Part shown: positions 34,518 to 42,487 of the stretch, one piece after another
How positions within the stretch are numbered: position 1 is the stretch's first letter
Layout: every line of letters begins with the position of its first letter
DNA from: DASUBN01 sp964584665
GTDB lineage: Bacteria > Pseudomonadota > Gammaproteobacteria > Natronospirales > REEB76
DNA length: 64,000 bases
Direction of reading: 5' to 3'
Assembly (NCBI GenBank): GCA_964584665.1
Contig: CAZPAO010000005.1
Coordinates: 62,001-126,000 of the forward strand
The notes under the pieces: model-generated
What the model saw: the letters and a program-made list of their open reading frames with translations, nothing else
Told to the model about the DNA's origin: nothing
Database searches by the model: none
Program-made: the position numbers and the translations under genes

Positions 34518-36347
34518 ATGAAACTGAACTTCACAAACTCTCTCAAGATCCTGTGTCGTCTCTTGTCTGCGACATTCCTGTCCCTGGCCTTCAACGCCCT
34601 GGCCCATGCCGACAGCGCCGCTCCCGGCGGCTTCCTGGAGCACGACGAGGCCCCCGCGGCCCGCGCCCAGCTCTCCCTGTCCCAGATCAACGGCTTCCTG
34701 CCCACCCGCGGCGGCTTCACCTTCCCCGCCCCCTACAACACCCACGGCATCCGCATCACCACCGCCTCCGACTGCGGCGGCAACGATTGCGTCGACATGA
34801 TCTACAACTACTGGAAGAACATGAGCAACAGTGCCGGCAGCGACACGATGTACGTGCTCGTCGGCCTGGACCAGGCTCGCGGCGGCGACGGCCCCACGCT
34901 CTTCAAGTACGTGAAGTCCACTGACACGCTCACCAAGGTGGGCCCCCTGTTCGCCGCCTCCAGCACCTATGCGCGCCAGAGCACCGAGGGCTGGTACTTC
35001 AGCTACGGCATGGCCACCAAGATCTACATGCAGGATCACTCCAAGCTCCTGCGCTATGACGTGCTCACCCACAAGTCCGAGACGGTGTTCGACACCAGCA
35101 GCAAGTACCCGAACACCATCGTCATGCAGACCAACTCCAGCAACGACGATAATGTTCACTCCGCCACCCTGGAAGACGCCACCACTTACGCCAAGAAGGG
35201 CTGCATCGCCTACACCGCGAGCACCAAGCAGTTCCAGTTCTTCGCCGCCACCAGCAAGTTCGATGAATGCCAGATCGACAAGAGCGGCCGCTACCTGGAG
35301 ATCAAGGAGAAGGTCGCCGCCGACACCTGCGCCAGCTGCGACGAGGACGACGTGATCGTCGACCTCCAGACCGGCAAGCAGCAGGTCATCCTCGACCAGG
35401 ACGGCGCCGGCGGCCACTCCGACCTCGGCTACGGCTACATGGTCGCCACTGACAACTGGAACACCCTGCCCAATGCCTGGCGCGTGTGGGACCTCGCCGA
35501 CACCTCCAAGCCCGGCGCCCTCGTGTACCACGGCGGCAGCTGGGGCAACTTCTCGCCCTCCCATGTGAGTTTCGCCAACGCGGACGCGTCCAAGCCCATC
35601 GCGGACCAGTACGTCTGCGGCGGCGCGGCCGTGAGCCCCACCGATCCGAATTCCAACGACATCCGCTGCTTCAAGCTGGACGGCTCCGTGGCCGCGGCCG
35701 ATGAGCAGGCGCTGGTGGTCGCGCCGGTCATGACCGACCTCAACGCCGCCGGCGGCGATGCCGCCTGCCCGAGCTGCACCGACTACGGCAAGGACCCGAA
35801 AGGCAACCTCGACCCCACCGGCCAGTACTTCTTCTGGGTCAGCAATGCCGGCGGCGGACGCCTGGATGCCTTCATGGTGAAGGTGCCCTACCAGCTGCTC
35901 ACCGGCGGCGGCGCCACCGACAGCAGCAGCGTCGCCATCACCTCGCCCAAGCAGGGCACCGACGTCACCGGCATCCTCACCATCACCGCCAGCGTCGCGG
36001 GCGGCGTGGACGTGGCCGGCGTCACCTTCAAGGTGGACGGTGCGCAGGACACCACCTCCACCGATGCGCCCTATGAGGCCAGCTGGCCCATCGGCTCCCT
36101 CACCGCCGGCAGCCACACCCTCATGGCCGTGGCCACCACCACCGACGGCAAGACCATCAGCTCCGCTCCCGTGACCATCACCGTGGCCGGCAGCGCCTCC
36201 AGCGGCGGCACCGGTTCCGGCGCCACCGGTGGCGGCAGCGGCGCCGCCGCGGGCGGTGGTGGAGGCGGCGGCGGTGCCTTCAGCCTGTTCGGTCTGCTTT
36301 TCCTTGGCGTGGGCACAGTGCTGCGCCGCAACATGAGGAGGGGTTGA
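34518..36347 (+). CDS. secreted beta-propeller/Ig-like protein with GlyGly-CTERM sorting tail
   Basis: 609 aa. Signal peptide (to LAHA, about residue 31), then a Cys-rich beta-propeller-like domain (about 35-460) with paired Cys (CGGNDC, CASC, CPSC). An Ig-like domain follows (about 470-560, SVAITSPKQGTDVTG...HTLMAVATTTDGKT). A Gly/Ser-rich linker then leads to the C-terminal tail GGGGGGGG-AFSLFGLLFLGVG-RRNMRR: Gly run, hydrophobic helix, Arg cluster. That is the GlyGly-CTERM signal, processed by rhombosortase and linked to type II secretion. No rhombosortase is in the window. Ligand or enzyme activity unknown. Confidence 0.8.
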   Translation: MKLNFTNSLKILCRLLSATFLSLAFNALAHADSAAPGGFLEHDEAPAARAQLSLSQINGFLPTRGGFTFPAPYNTHGIRITTASDCGGNDCVDMIYNYWKNMSNSAGSDTMYVLVGLDQARGGDGPTLFKYVKSTDTLTKVGPLFAASSTYARQSTEGWYFSYGMATKIYMQDHSKLLRYDVLTHKSETVFDTSSKYPNTIVMQTNSSNDDNVHSATLEDATTYAKKGCIAYTASTKQFQFFAATSKFDECQIDKSGRYLEIKEKVAADTCASCDEDDVIVDLQTGKQQVILDQDGAGGHSDLGYGYMVATDNWNTLPNAWRVWDLADTSKPGALVYHGGSWGNFSPSHVSFANADASKPIADQYVCGGAAVSPTDPNSNDIRCFKLDGSVAAADEQALVVAPVMTDLNAAGGDAACPSCTDYGKDPKGNLDPTGQYFFWVSNAGGGRLDAFMVKVPYQLLTGGGATDSSSVAITSPKQGTDVTGILTITASVAGGVDVAGVTFKVDGAQDTTSTDAPYEASWPIGSLTAGSHTLMAVATTTDGKTISSAPVTITVAGSASSGGTGSGATGGGSGAAAGGGGGGGGAFSLFGLLFLGVGTVLRRNMRRG

Positions 36348-36348
36348 T

Positions 36349-36576
36349 ATGAGACGCCAGAGGACGATCTGTCACATCCGCCAGATGGCCAAGCGGCCTG
36401 AAGGCAACCCGCGGGCCTGGTCTCCGCGCCTCTTGCACCGCATGCCGCGCTTCCGCTGGAAGGCGCAGTTGAAGTGCGTGCGCCGTTGCGTGTTCGTGCG
36501 CAACCCAGAGGCGGCCATCGTCATGCGCCGGCCGTTCTGCCGCAGCCGCCGCCACCGTGCCGGCCTCGCGGCCTAG
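36349..36576 (+). CDS. possible small basic protein
   Basis: 75 codons, starting one base after the stop of the GlyGly-CTERM gene. Very rich in Arg (about one in four) and with several Cys, no signal peptide, no recognised domain. The GAGGAGG 16-10 bases upstream is a usable ribosome site, and a terminator follows at 36659. It may be a real small downstream gene or chance high-GC reading frame; I lean slightly to chance. Confidence 0.3.
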   Translation: MRRQRTICHIRQMAKRPEGNPRAWSPRLLHRMPRFRWKAQLKCVRRCVFVRNPEAAIVMRRPFCRSRRHRAGLAA

Positions 36577-36658
36577 AGTCAGCTGGAGAGGGTTGGTTTG
36601 AGTTAGACGTTGCAAGGTAAGGGGAGGTGCTACAGCTCGGTTGTAGTGCCAGTGCAGT

Positions 36659-36692
36659 GGGCTCACTACCTGCGGGTAGTGAGCCCCTTTTT
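36659..36692 (+). terminator. strong rho-independent terminator
   Basis: GGGCTCACTACC (36659-36670), loop TGC, GGTAGTGAGCCC, then C and TTTTT. Twelve-pair perfect stem; it ends the GlyGly-CTERM transcript. Confidence 0.92.
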
Positions 36693-36838
36693 AAGGATTA
36701 AGTCCGGAGCGATCCGGCAGAGTCTGCGGAGCATGGACCTCTACCATGCCTCGTGGAGATCGAGGTCACAGCAGATAGATGCGGAGTGAGCCTCGAGACC
36801 AAGCCCGATTGGCTCAATTGCCCATCGGGCTTTCTTTT
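36693..36838 (+). ncRNA. candidate small structured RNA with its own terminator
   Basis: A 145-nt non-coding stretch between two terminators. It contains GCATGG-ACCTCTA-CCATGC, the alternative longer stem GACCTC...GAGGTC (spanning about 36735-36766), and ends with the hairpin AAGCCCGAT/ATCGGGCTT and a U-rich tail. A second terminator so soon after the first is hard to explain unless something starts between them. No clear promoter was seen; no known RNA family recognised. Confidence 0.4.
36801..36838 (+). terminator. second rho-independent terminator
   Basis: AAGCCCGAT (36801-36809) pairs perfectly with ATCGGGCTT (36824-36832), followed by TCTTTT. The loop can pair further (GGC/GCC). Confidence 0.8.
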
Positions 36839-36961
36839 AAGCTGCTGTGCTCGGCGGGGCGTCGTTACGCTTTAGACTCGGACTCGGTCATGCACACAAG
36901 AGTGCACTCCCTCGCCCTCGCTTCGCGTGCCTAGCCCGGCCTTCGCTCGCGACGCTTAAAA
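36835..36961 (+). repeat. dispersed palindromic intergenic repeat, copy C
   Basis: Terminal arms TTTTAAGC (36835-36842) and GCTTAAAA (36954-36961) are perfect inverted repeats but differ in sequence from the arms of copies A and D. Core at 36889-36910, palindrome GAGTGCACTC inside, CCTAGCC 19 nt later (36930-36936). Lies between convergent genes, at the left edge of the AT-rich island. Confidence 0.75.
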
Positions 36962-37030
36962 GCAGCCGCCTTCGCTTGGCATAGCATCTGCGACGCTTAT
37001 GTAAAGGTATTACGGAAAACTAAACGTTAT

Positions 37031-37549
37031 TCAACATCTTCTATCAATCAAGTAAGCGAAAGATGAGCTTCTCGCTTTAGCTTGATTGATAGAAAACTCT
37101 CTCAGGAGTTCAATCAATACTTCTGTTCTGACCATATCAGTGTTCAACGAAGAATCAAGTCGTTCTTTTGTAAATGAATCAACACCACCGCCGATATCTA
37201 TGCCAAATTGATTTAGTTTATCTGCAGCAACTCCGGAGACGTACCAGCCTTCAATTTCAGGCTTTACCACAAAGATAGTAGTTGGATTTAGTTCGGGATA
37301 ACGGGTTACTAAATCCTCTTTCTTCTTCGTAAAACAAGGCGCGTTATCCATATCGGCGATAAAAATTACATCTGCTTCCATTTGTAGGATGGTCCGCAGA
37401 AAATCTTTTATTTTGGTTTTAGGCTTTTCGCTATATTGCCAAATTTTTACTGAGGTATATTTTTGTCTTAGTAAGACACACAACACGGCTTCTACGAAAC
37501 GCTGATCGTCATCTCCCTCGACAAATACATACACCGTCCCCTTTTCCAT
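37031..37549 (-). CDS. TOPRIM-like (RloB/DUF4276-like) protein of an ATPase-TOPRIM module
   Basis: 172 aa. VYVFVEGDDDQRFVEAVL (residues 6-23) matches the TOPRIM Glu motif, IFIADMDNAP (about 62-71) the DxD motif, and KPEIEGWYVSG carries a further acidic residue. These are the metal-binding residues of TOPRIM/OLD-type nucleases; similar small partners occur in RloA/RloB and PARIS-like defence pairs. It starts nine bases after the ATPase stop (AAGGGA before ATG), so the two genes form an operon. Codon use is AT-rich, unlike the flanks. Nuclease activity is an inference. Confidence 0.75.
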   Translation of the reverse strand: MEKGTVYVFVEGDDDQRFVEAVLCVLLRQKYTSVKIWQYSEKPKTKIKDFLRTILQMEADVIFIADMDNAPCFTKKKEDLVTRYPELNPTTIFVVKPEIEGWYVSGVAADKLNQFGIDIGGGVDSFTKERLDSSLNTDMVRTEVLIELLREFSINQAKARSSSFAYLIDRRC

Positions 37550-37558
37550 TCGATCCCT

Positions 37559-38833
37559 TTAAGAAAGCAAATTGCTGATATATAACTCATCGAGTCCAAT
37601 TTCATTCTCCAGAAATTTTCTAACTTCCTTCTTTTCAGATGGCAATGTAAATATTGAAGACCCACTTTGATCTCGTGAAACAAACAATATTTCATCTATC
37701 TTTGCGTTCCTAATCATCTCGGTACTATGCGTAGTGACTATTATTTGTTTTGATCTTGATCGATCTCTCATCATCTGAATGATTTTTGAAATAAGTGCGG
37801 GGTGCAAGTTTCGCTCAGGCTCTTCAAAAATTAACACATCCTTTTCTTGGAAGAATAGAGCGATTATCAGCGTGATTACATTAATGGTGCCATCTGACAC
37901 GAGAATTGAAGGCAGATATTTTTCCTTCGCGAAAATCTCTCTAATTTTAAAAGATATGGACTTATCCATAGTGGGCGCCATTTCTAGCCCATCTACGAAA
38001 GGCAGCAAATCACGAATCAGGTTGGAAAATCGCTGATATTCTCTCGGATTCGCCAATATATTTTTGAGGACAATTGAAGCGTTATTTCCATCTGTTTCCA
38101 AATCTGCTCTAGACGAAATTCTAGTTGCTCGTTTTGATGTCTTTGGTTCGAAATCATATGCAACCACGCCATCAAAAATTTTTCCATTAAACAAATACGA
38201 AATTGCCGGACTTTCTAGCATCGATTTGTTATCTGGAAATTCGACGTCGAATAATTGCTCTGGAAATACTTCTGATAAATTAAATACGCCGGTTTTTTCA
38301 GGGTGACTAACGCTGATCCTGTTCATGGAATGTTTTTTATTTTCTGGGTCTACTATCAAACCAACAGTCATCAGGCTTTCACTTTGATCGTCAAATGACA
38401 ATTGCCGTTTGCTAGCAACGTTGCGAATTCTTATATTTAAATCCATCGACTCTTTCGGGATAAAAGTCGTATGGTCATCTTGCCTAGTTGCAATGGCAAT
38501 ACGATATGTCACGCTCTCAATGAAATACTCTAAGAAAACATCATGGGCAGTTCTCGCCCTTCTCCTGAATCCATTGGGTTCGGCCAATGACACAGCAATT
38601 GAAACATTCTTGCCTTTGCCTTCTCTGAGATTGGTCAGGTATTCAATACCACCTTGCAATGAAATTGCATTTTCCAAGCCTTGATTTTCTATTTCTCTAA
38701 GAAAATTTAAAGCCTCTACAAAATTTGATTTTCCCGCTGCATTGGCGCCAAGGATAATTTGAAAATCTCGAATTTCCGCTGACACAGAACGGAAACTCTT
38801 AAAGTTCTCAATTTCAATTTTTTTAATCTTCAC
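37559..38833 (-). CDS. AAA/ABC-type ATPase (OLD/RloA-like), putative phage defence
   Basis: 424 aa from GTG 38833, chosen because it gives the usual family start (VKIKKIEIENFKSF) and has AGG nine bases upstream; a TTG at 38851 is possible. Walker A ILGANAAGKSNF (about residues 26-37), signature-like VSDGTINVITL (about 305-315), Walker B VLIFEEPERNLHP and switch-His VTTHSTEM are all present. This is the compact SMC/RecF-like ATPase found in OLD, RloA, AriA and similar defence systems. AT-rich (about 40% GC by eye) among GC-rich neighbours, so acquired. Operon with the TOPRIM gene. Confidence 0.85.
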   Translation of the reverse strand: MKIKKIEIENFKSFRSVSAEIRDFQIILGANAAGKSNFVEALNFLREIENQGLENAISLQGGIEYLTNLREGKGKNVSIAVSLAEPNGFRRRARTAHDVFLEYFIESVTYRIAIATRQDDHTTFIPKESMDLNIRIRNVASKRQLSFDDQSESLMTVGLIVDPENKKHSMNRISVSHPEKTGVFNLSEVFPEQLFDVEFPDNKSMLESPAISYLFNGKIFDGVVAYDFEPKTSKRATRISSRADLETDGNNASIVLKNILANPREYQRFSNLIRDLLPFVDGLEMAPTMDKSISFKIREIFAKEKYLPSILVSDGTINVITLIIALFFQEKDVLIFEEPERNLHPALISKIIQMMRDRSRSKQIIVTTHSTEMIRNAKIDEILFVSRDQSGSSIFTLPSEKKEVRKFLENEIGLDELYISNLLS

Positions 38834-38990
38834 GGTGCTCGACCTGCGCAACGTAAGTGAATTCGTGTGCTGGCCGCGTGGCTTGGTCTAAAAAAGACGG
38901 CCCGCTCTTTTAATCAATAGTGTACAAGAGAGTAGCAGTTTGGCAGCTTCTCGCCTATCGCTTCCTCTCTCCATTCCCAGGCTCCGTGAG

Positions 38991-39177
38991 TTAGCACTTA
39001 AGCAGCGCGCTCCGGTCGAAATAGACCTCGTTCCACATGACCGCGCAAACCCTGGGGCCGTGCCGGGTCGGAGTAGTAGGCGTCATCCGTGTAGAACTCC
39101 CGGAGTTGCTCCGGTGAGTCGCTCATCCAGGCCGTGAACCAATCGCGGCAGAAGATCACGAGTTCATGGTGGTCCAT
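38991..39177 (-). pseudogene. NTF2-like (SnoaL-like) protein gene with internal deletion
   Basis: From ATG 39177 the frame reads FCRDWFTAWMSDSPEQLREF and DAYYSDPARPQGLRGH, a clear NTF2-like N-terminus, then runs into VERGLF and stops at 38998 (59 aa). In another frame the next bases encode WNEVYFDRSALLK and a stop at 38991, which is the usual C-terminus of the same family. The middle of the domain (roughly 60-75 residues by family length) is missing, with a frame change at the junction. It lies beside the acquired island, which suggests that the deletion and the insertion are related. Confidence 0.75.
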
Positions 39178-39250
39178 GGCTGCCCCCGCTTCCCTGACGC
39201 AGCCAGCATAGCAAAGGCGGGTCTATACTCGGTCCAAGGGGGAAAGCGGG

Positions 39251-40042
39251 ATGTCAGGCAAGCAACGGGGTTTCGTGCACTCACGGGTCATGGACCTGGC
39301 GTTCCTGCTGGTGCTGATCCTGGCCGCCTTCGCGCTCTGGAACGTCTTCGCCACGCTCGTGAGCGGCGAGTTCACCCTGGCCTTCTTCATGCTCTGGCTC
39401 ATGGCGGGAGCCATGGCCTGGTGGTGGTGCCGGAGTCAGCCGCTCTTGCTGCGCACGCCCATGGGCCTGCTCGTGTTCCTGAGCCTCTCCCTCATCCTGT
39501 TGCCCCTCTCCTGGTGGTCCGGTTCTAAGCTCGTCATCGGCGCGGAAGCGGCGGTCTTGGCGGTGGCAGCGCCCTATCTTGGGAAGCTTCTCTCGACGCG
39601 GCTCACGCCGCGCATGCAGGCCGGGGCGCCCTGGTATCTCGACCAACAGATCGATCTCGTGGCCGATCTTTTCCGCTGGGCGGGCTTGTGCATCGCCGGG
39701 TGGTTCACGGTGGGGATATTGCCCCTCTTGCTGGTGTTCGTGATGCCGGCGGAGTGGGTGCCCTGGACGGCGTTGCTCTGGGGAGCCTGCGCTCTGGCCT
39801 GGTATCTATATAAGCAGCGGCCGAGCCGCCTGCGGTTCCTGAAGGTCCCGCTTGGCCTGTGGGTGCTGGCGGTGAGCGCGGTGCTGTTGCAGCTGTGTCA
39901 GAAGCAAGTCGTGGCGCCGTTGGAACCTGGTTCCATCGGCGCCATCGCCTACACGGCCTATGCGCCTGTCGTCATCGCTCTCTTCGCGGAGATCGTGGTG
40001 GTGGGCACGCTCATACCTTCACGTACACCAGCAAGTCCGTGA
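39251..40042 (+). CDS. hypothetical multi-pass membrane protein
   Basis: 263 aa with seven or eight hydrophobic helices, no charged motif and no family I recognise. Two pairs of helices flank a short polar segment (RLTPRMQAGAPWYLDQQ, about residues 116-132). Preceded by AAGGGGG and a TATACT-like -10 at about 39223-39228. Its 3' end overlaps the convergent HAD gene by 32 bases. Confidence 0.7.
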   Translation: MSGKQRGFVHSRVMDLAFLLVLILAAFALWNVFATLVSGEFTLAFFMLWLMAGAMAWWWCRSQPLLLRTPMGLLVFLSLSLILLPLSWWSGSKLVIGAEAAVLAVAAPYLGKLLSTRLTPRMQAGAPWYLDQQIDLVADLFRWAGLCIAGWFTVGILPLLLVFVMPAEWVPWTALLWGACALAWYLYKQRPSRLRFLKVPLGLWVLAVSAVLLQLCQKQVVAPLEPGSIGAIAYTAYAPVVIALFAEIVVVGTLIPSRTPASP

Positions 40043-40772
40043 GCGAAGCGCCGGTAGCATCGGCGGCGTAGCCCAGTTCTTCCACCGGCTGATTGAGGCG
40101 GTTCACCCAGAAGGTGGGGTAGCCGAAGGATTTGGCGCCCGCCGCATCCCAAGCGGCGAAGGCCGCGAACAGCACCTCTTCACGCGGCAGGCCGAAGGCA
40201 TCCAGGCCCAGGCGATAGGCATGGGGTTCCGGCTTGAAGGCGCCCGCCTGGTCTGTGCTGAGGATCGGGTTGAAGAGGCCCTCCAACCCTGAGTTGCGGA
40301 TGTTGGCCTGCAGCATCTCGCGGGTGAAGTTGGAGAGGAACGCGAGCCGGATGCCCGCATCCTTGAGCTTGTGCAGCGCGGCGGGCACCTCCGGCCAGGG
40401 CTTGAGGTTGAGGTAGGCGCCCATGAGCCTGTCTTCATCCGCCGGGCTCAAGTCGAGTTTGCGGGCCCGCGCGCTGTAGCGCAGGGCGTCCCGGGTCACG
40501 TCCCAGAAGTTCCGGTAACGGCCCGCCACGGTGCGCAGCCAGGTGTATTCGAACTGTTTGGTGCGCCAGAGGTCCACCAGGGTATCCCCCTCCGCCGGGA
40601 AGGCCTCCTTCGCCAGCGCGAAGACGGGGCGGGGGTCGAAGATGGGGAAAGCATCGAACAGCACCGCGCGTATCCCCGGGCGCGGGGCCGCCATGAGGTG
40701 GCTGGCTGCGGCGAGGGAGAACCCGGCGACGCCGAGGGTGTTCTTGATGAGGTCGCGGCGTTCCAGGTCCAT
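40011..40772 (-). CDS. HAD superfamily hydrolase, haloacid-dehalogenase-II-like, with Tat-type signal
   Basis: 253 aa. N-terminal RRDLIKNTLGVAGFSLAAA looks like a Tat signal, so the enzyme would be periplasmic, which is unusual for this family. Nucleophile Asp lies in VLFDAFPIFD, Ser/Asn in FLSNF, Lys in GAFKPEP and Asp in AAWDAAGAK. The Ser and Asn that precede the last motif in true L-2-haloacid dehalogenases (SSNAWD) are Phe and Ala here (AFAAWD), so dehalogenase activity is doubtful. Probably a phosphatase or a protein of unknown function. Confidence 0.75.
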   Translation of the reverse strand: MDLERRDLIKNTLGVAGFSLAAASHLMAAPRPGIRAVLFDAFPIFDPRPVFALAKEAFPAEGDTLVDLWRTKQFEYTWLRTVAGRYRNFWDVTRDALRYSARARKLDLSPADEDRLMGAYLNLKPWPEVPAALHKLKDAGIRLAFLSNFTREMLQANIRNSGLEGLFNPILSTDQAGAFKPEPHAYRLGLDAFGLPREEVLFAAFAAWDAAGAKSFGYPTFWVNRLNQPVEELGYAADATGASLTDLLVYVKV

Positions 40773-40844
40773 GGGGTATCGGCTGCATGCGCGCGAGGCG
40801 CGGGGTACATGCTATGACTGGACCGGCTATCCAAAAATTTCAGT

Positions 40845-41276
40845 TCAGACGATCTCCCAGTCTTCGACCTTGCCTCCCACCACTCTGAATAGAGGATGGG
40901 GCTTGGGCGTCCTCACGCCGGCGAAGCGCTTGCGCCACTGGGGTGAGCGTTTTTTGAGCTTCTTGTGGAGGTGCAGCCACTCGTAAACCATCTGGCCGCG
41001 GGTGACTTTCAGTGACTTGGCCCTGACCTTGCCCCGGCCGATCTTCCTGGCATCGAAGCGGTAGCCGCGCCGGGTGGCTTCGGCGTGGATCTCTCTGAGA
41101 TACGCGGCGATGAACCGGCGCGGGGCTTTCGTCGCCTGGAAGCGCTTGAGCTGGGGGTGGTGCTTATAGCCCCGGGTCTTGCCGGCGAGTACCGCCTGCG
41201 CCAGCAAAGTTTCGCGCCAGAGCGCTACCAGCCCCTGTGCATCTAGATACTGCGGATGCAAGGACCAAAGGCGCAC
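40845..41276 (-). CDS. pyrimidine-dimer DNA glycosylase/endonuclease V-like protein
   Basis: 143 aa, GTG start at 41276. MRLWSLHPQYLDAQGLVALW and ETLLAQAVLAGKTRGYKHHP match the Pyr_excise family, of which T4 endonuclease V is the founder; a Glu lies at about residue 22, near the position of the catalytic Glu of T4 enzyme. Basic throughout, as expected for DNA binding. It would start repair of UV dimers. Located 38 bp after the DUF805 gene. Confidence 0.75.
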   Translation of the reverse strand: MRLWSLHPQYLDAQGLVALWRETLLAQAVLAGKTRGYKHHPQLKRFQATKAPRRFIAAYLREIHAEATRRGYRFDARKIGRGKVRAKSLKVTRGQMVYEWLHLHKKLKKRSPQWRKRFAGVRTPKPHPLFRVVGGKVEDWEIV

Positions 41277-41314
41277 GGGTCAATCTTGCACGGTCGAAGG
41301 ATTGCCTGCGATTC

Positions 41315-41836
41315 TCACAGTGCACGCTGTACGACGATGACAAGCCCATAGGCGACGATCGGCATGATGAGTGCGAGAGACGCCCCTGCCATCACCCATG
41401 CCGTGTTGGGAGCAGGTGCCGGCCCGAAACGATTCGCGTCGAAATTGCCCGGACGGAACAGGAGGATCAGGACATAGATGGACAAGATCAGAAGCAGTCC
41501 GATGAAGGACAATATACCGGCAGGAGTGGGTTCCGGTCCCACCATCCGCGGAGGATCGAAGAACGCCAGCGGGATCACGAGGAGGGCCCACCATCCACTG
41601 GCATCGAAGTCATGCAGGCGGCGTATCGCCAGCATGATGTTCAAGATGATGACTATGGCCTGCGTGACGAGGCCGAGGATCATGCCCACGGTCTCGTGGC
41701 CCTGCGCGGTGAAGATGTCCGCGATCAATATCCCCGGCAAGCAGGCTAGACCGAAAGCGACGGTGTAGGCGATGTATCGCAATCTTCCGATGCGGCCCTT
41801 GTCCATCACGACCCAGGGTTTCTTGCCAAGATTCAT
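41315..41836 (-). CDS. DUF805 family membrane protein
   Basis: 173 aa, four helices. The start GRIGRLRYIAY and the central RRLHDFDASGWWALL are the signatures of DUF805. Inner membrane, function not established. Lies six bases after the ParA stop, so it is probably co-transcribed. Confidence 0.85.
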   Translation of the reverse strand: MNLGKKPWVVMDKGRIGRLRYIAYTVAFGLACLPGILIADIFTAQGHETVGMILGLVTQAIVIILNIMLAIRRLHDFDASGWWALLVIPLAFFDPPRMVGPEPTPAGILSFIGLLLILSIYVLILLFRPGNFDANRFGPAPAPNTAWVMAGASLALIMPIVAYGLVIVVQRAL

Positions 41837-41842
41837 CGGTGA

Positions 41843-42487
41843 TCAGCTCGGCATGCTGCGGCGGGACTCCAGCCACTTCACGAGCGGCGCCCACTGTTTC
41901 CAATCCTCTTCCGCGAGATAGGGCGGGAGTTCATGGATGCCGAGGCCGCGGGAGTAAGCCCTTATATAGTTCTGGGCATCCCGGAACTTGGCGATGAAGG
42001 GCACCTTGAGGCTTTCGAGGAACTGTTCCAGCTCGCCGAACACCAGCAGGTTCTCCCGCACGCGGTTCGCCACCACGGCGATCTTCACCTCGCGCCGTTC
42101 CACCTTGCCCACTTCCAGCAGCTCCTGGATGAACTTGGCGGCGGCGCCGATATCGATGGGGGAGGGCAGCACCGGCACCACGATGCTTTCGGCATGGCGC
42201 ACGAGGCCCGTGAGTTCCGCGCCGTGGGCGCGTGCCGGCGGATCGATGATGAGGTAGTCGGTGCTGCGGGGCAGGTGCTTCAGGCCGTCCTTCACCGCGT
42301 TCACGCCGATGATGGGGTCCCGGTCCGCGGGGCGCTTGGCGAGCCAGTCGAGGCTCGAGGTCTGGGGGTCGTAGTCGGCGAGGGCCACCGTGCCTTCCCA
42401 GTTGTTGGCGAAATAGGCCGCGAGGCTCGTGGCGAGCGTGCTCTTGCCGCATCCGCCTTTCGCGTTCATCACCATGATCGAGCGCAT
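41843..42487 (-). CDS. orphan ParA/MinD-like ATPase
   Basis: 214 aa. Deviant Walker A KGGCGKST (residues 10-17), switch I DPQTSSLDW and Walker B YLIIDPPA are intact. No helix-turn-helix domain and no parB neighbour, so this is not a plasmid or chromosome partition pair; such orphan ParAs position other cargo (chemoreceptor clusters, carboxysomes, flagella). Ribosome site GGGGTG before ATG. Heads a unit with DUF805 and the glycosylase-like gene. Confidence 0.85.
   Translation of the reverse strand: MRSIMVMNAKGGCGKSTLATSLAAYFANNWEGTVALADYDPQTSSLDWLAKRPADRDPIIGVNAVKDGLKHLPRSTDYLIIDPPARAHGAELTGLVRHAESIVVPVLPSPIDIGAAAKFIQELLEVGKVERREVKIAVVANRVRENLLVFGELEQFLESLKVPFIAKFRDAQNYIRAYSRGLGIHELPPYLAEEDWKQWAPLVKWLESRRSMPS

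Noticed and set aside
34449..36116. Minus-strand frame of 555 codons opposite the GlyGly-CTERM gene
   Set aside because: Gly/Val/Ala/His-rich low-complexity translation with no domain; the plus strand has signal peptide, ribosome site and sorting tail.
37031..38833. Type II toxin-antitoxin pair
   Set aside because: Gene sizes (172 and 424 aa) and the ATPase/TOPRIM motifs do not fit; no small antitoxin was seen.
36970..38990. Integrase, tRNA attachment site or terminal repeats bounding the AT-rich island
   Set aside because: I searched both edges by eye and found no tRNA, no recombinase gene and no convincing flanking direct repeat.
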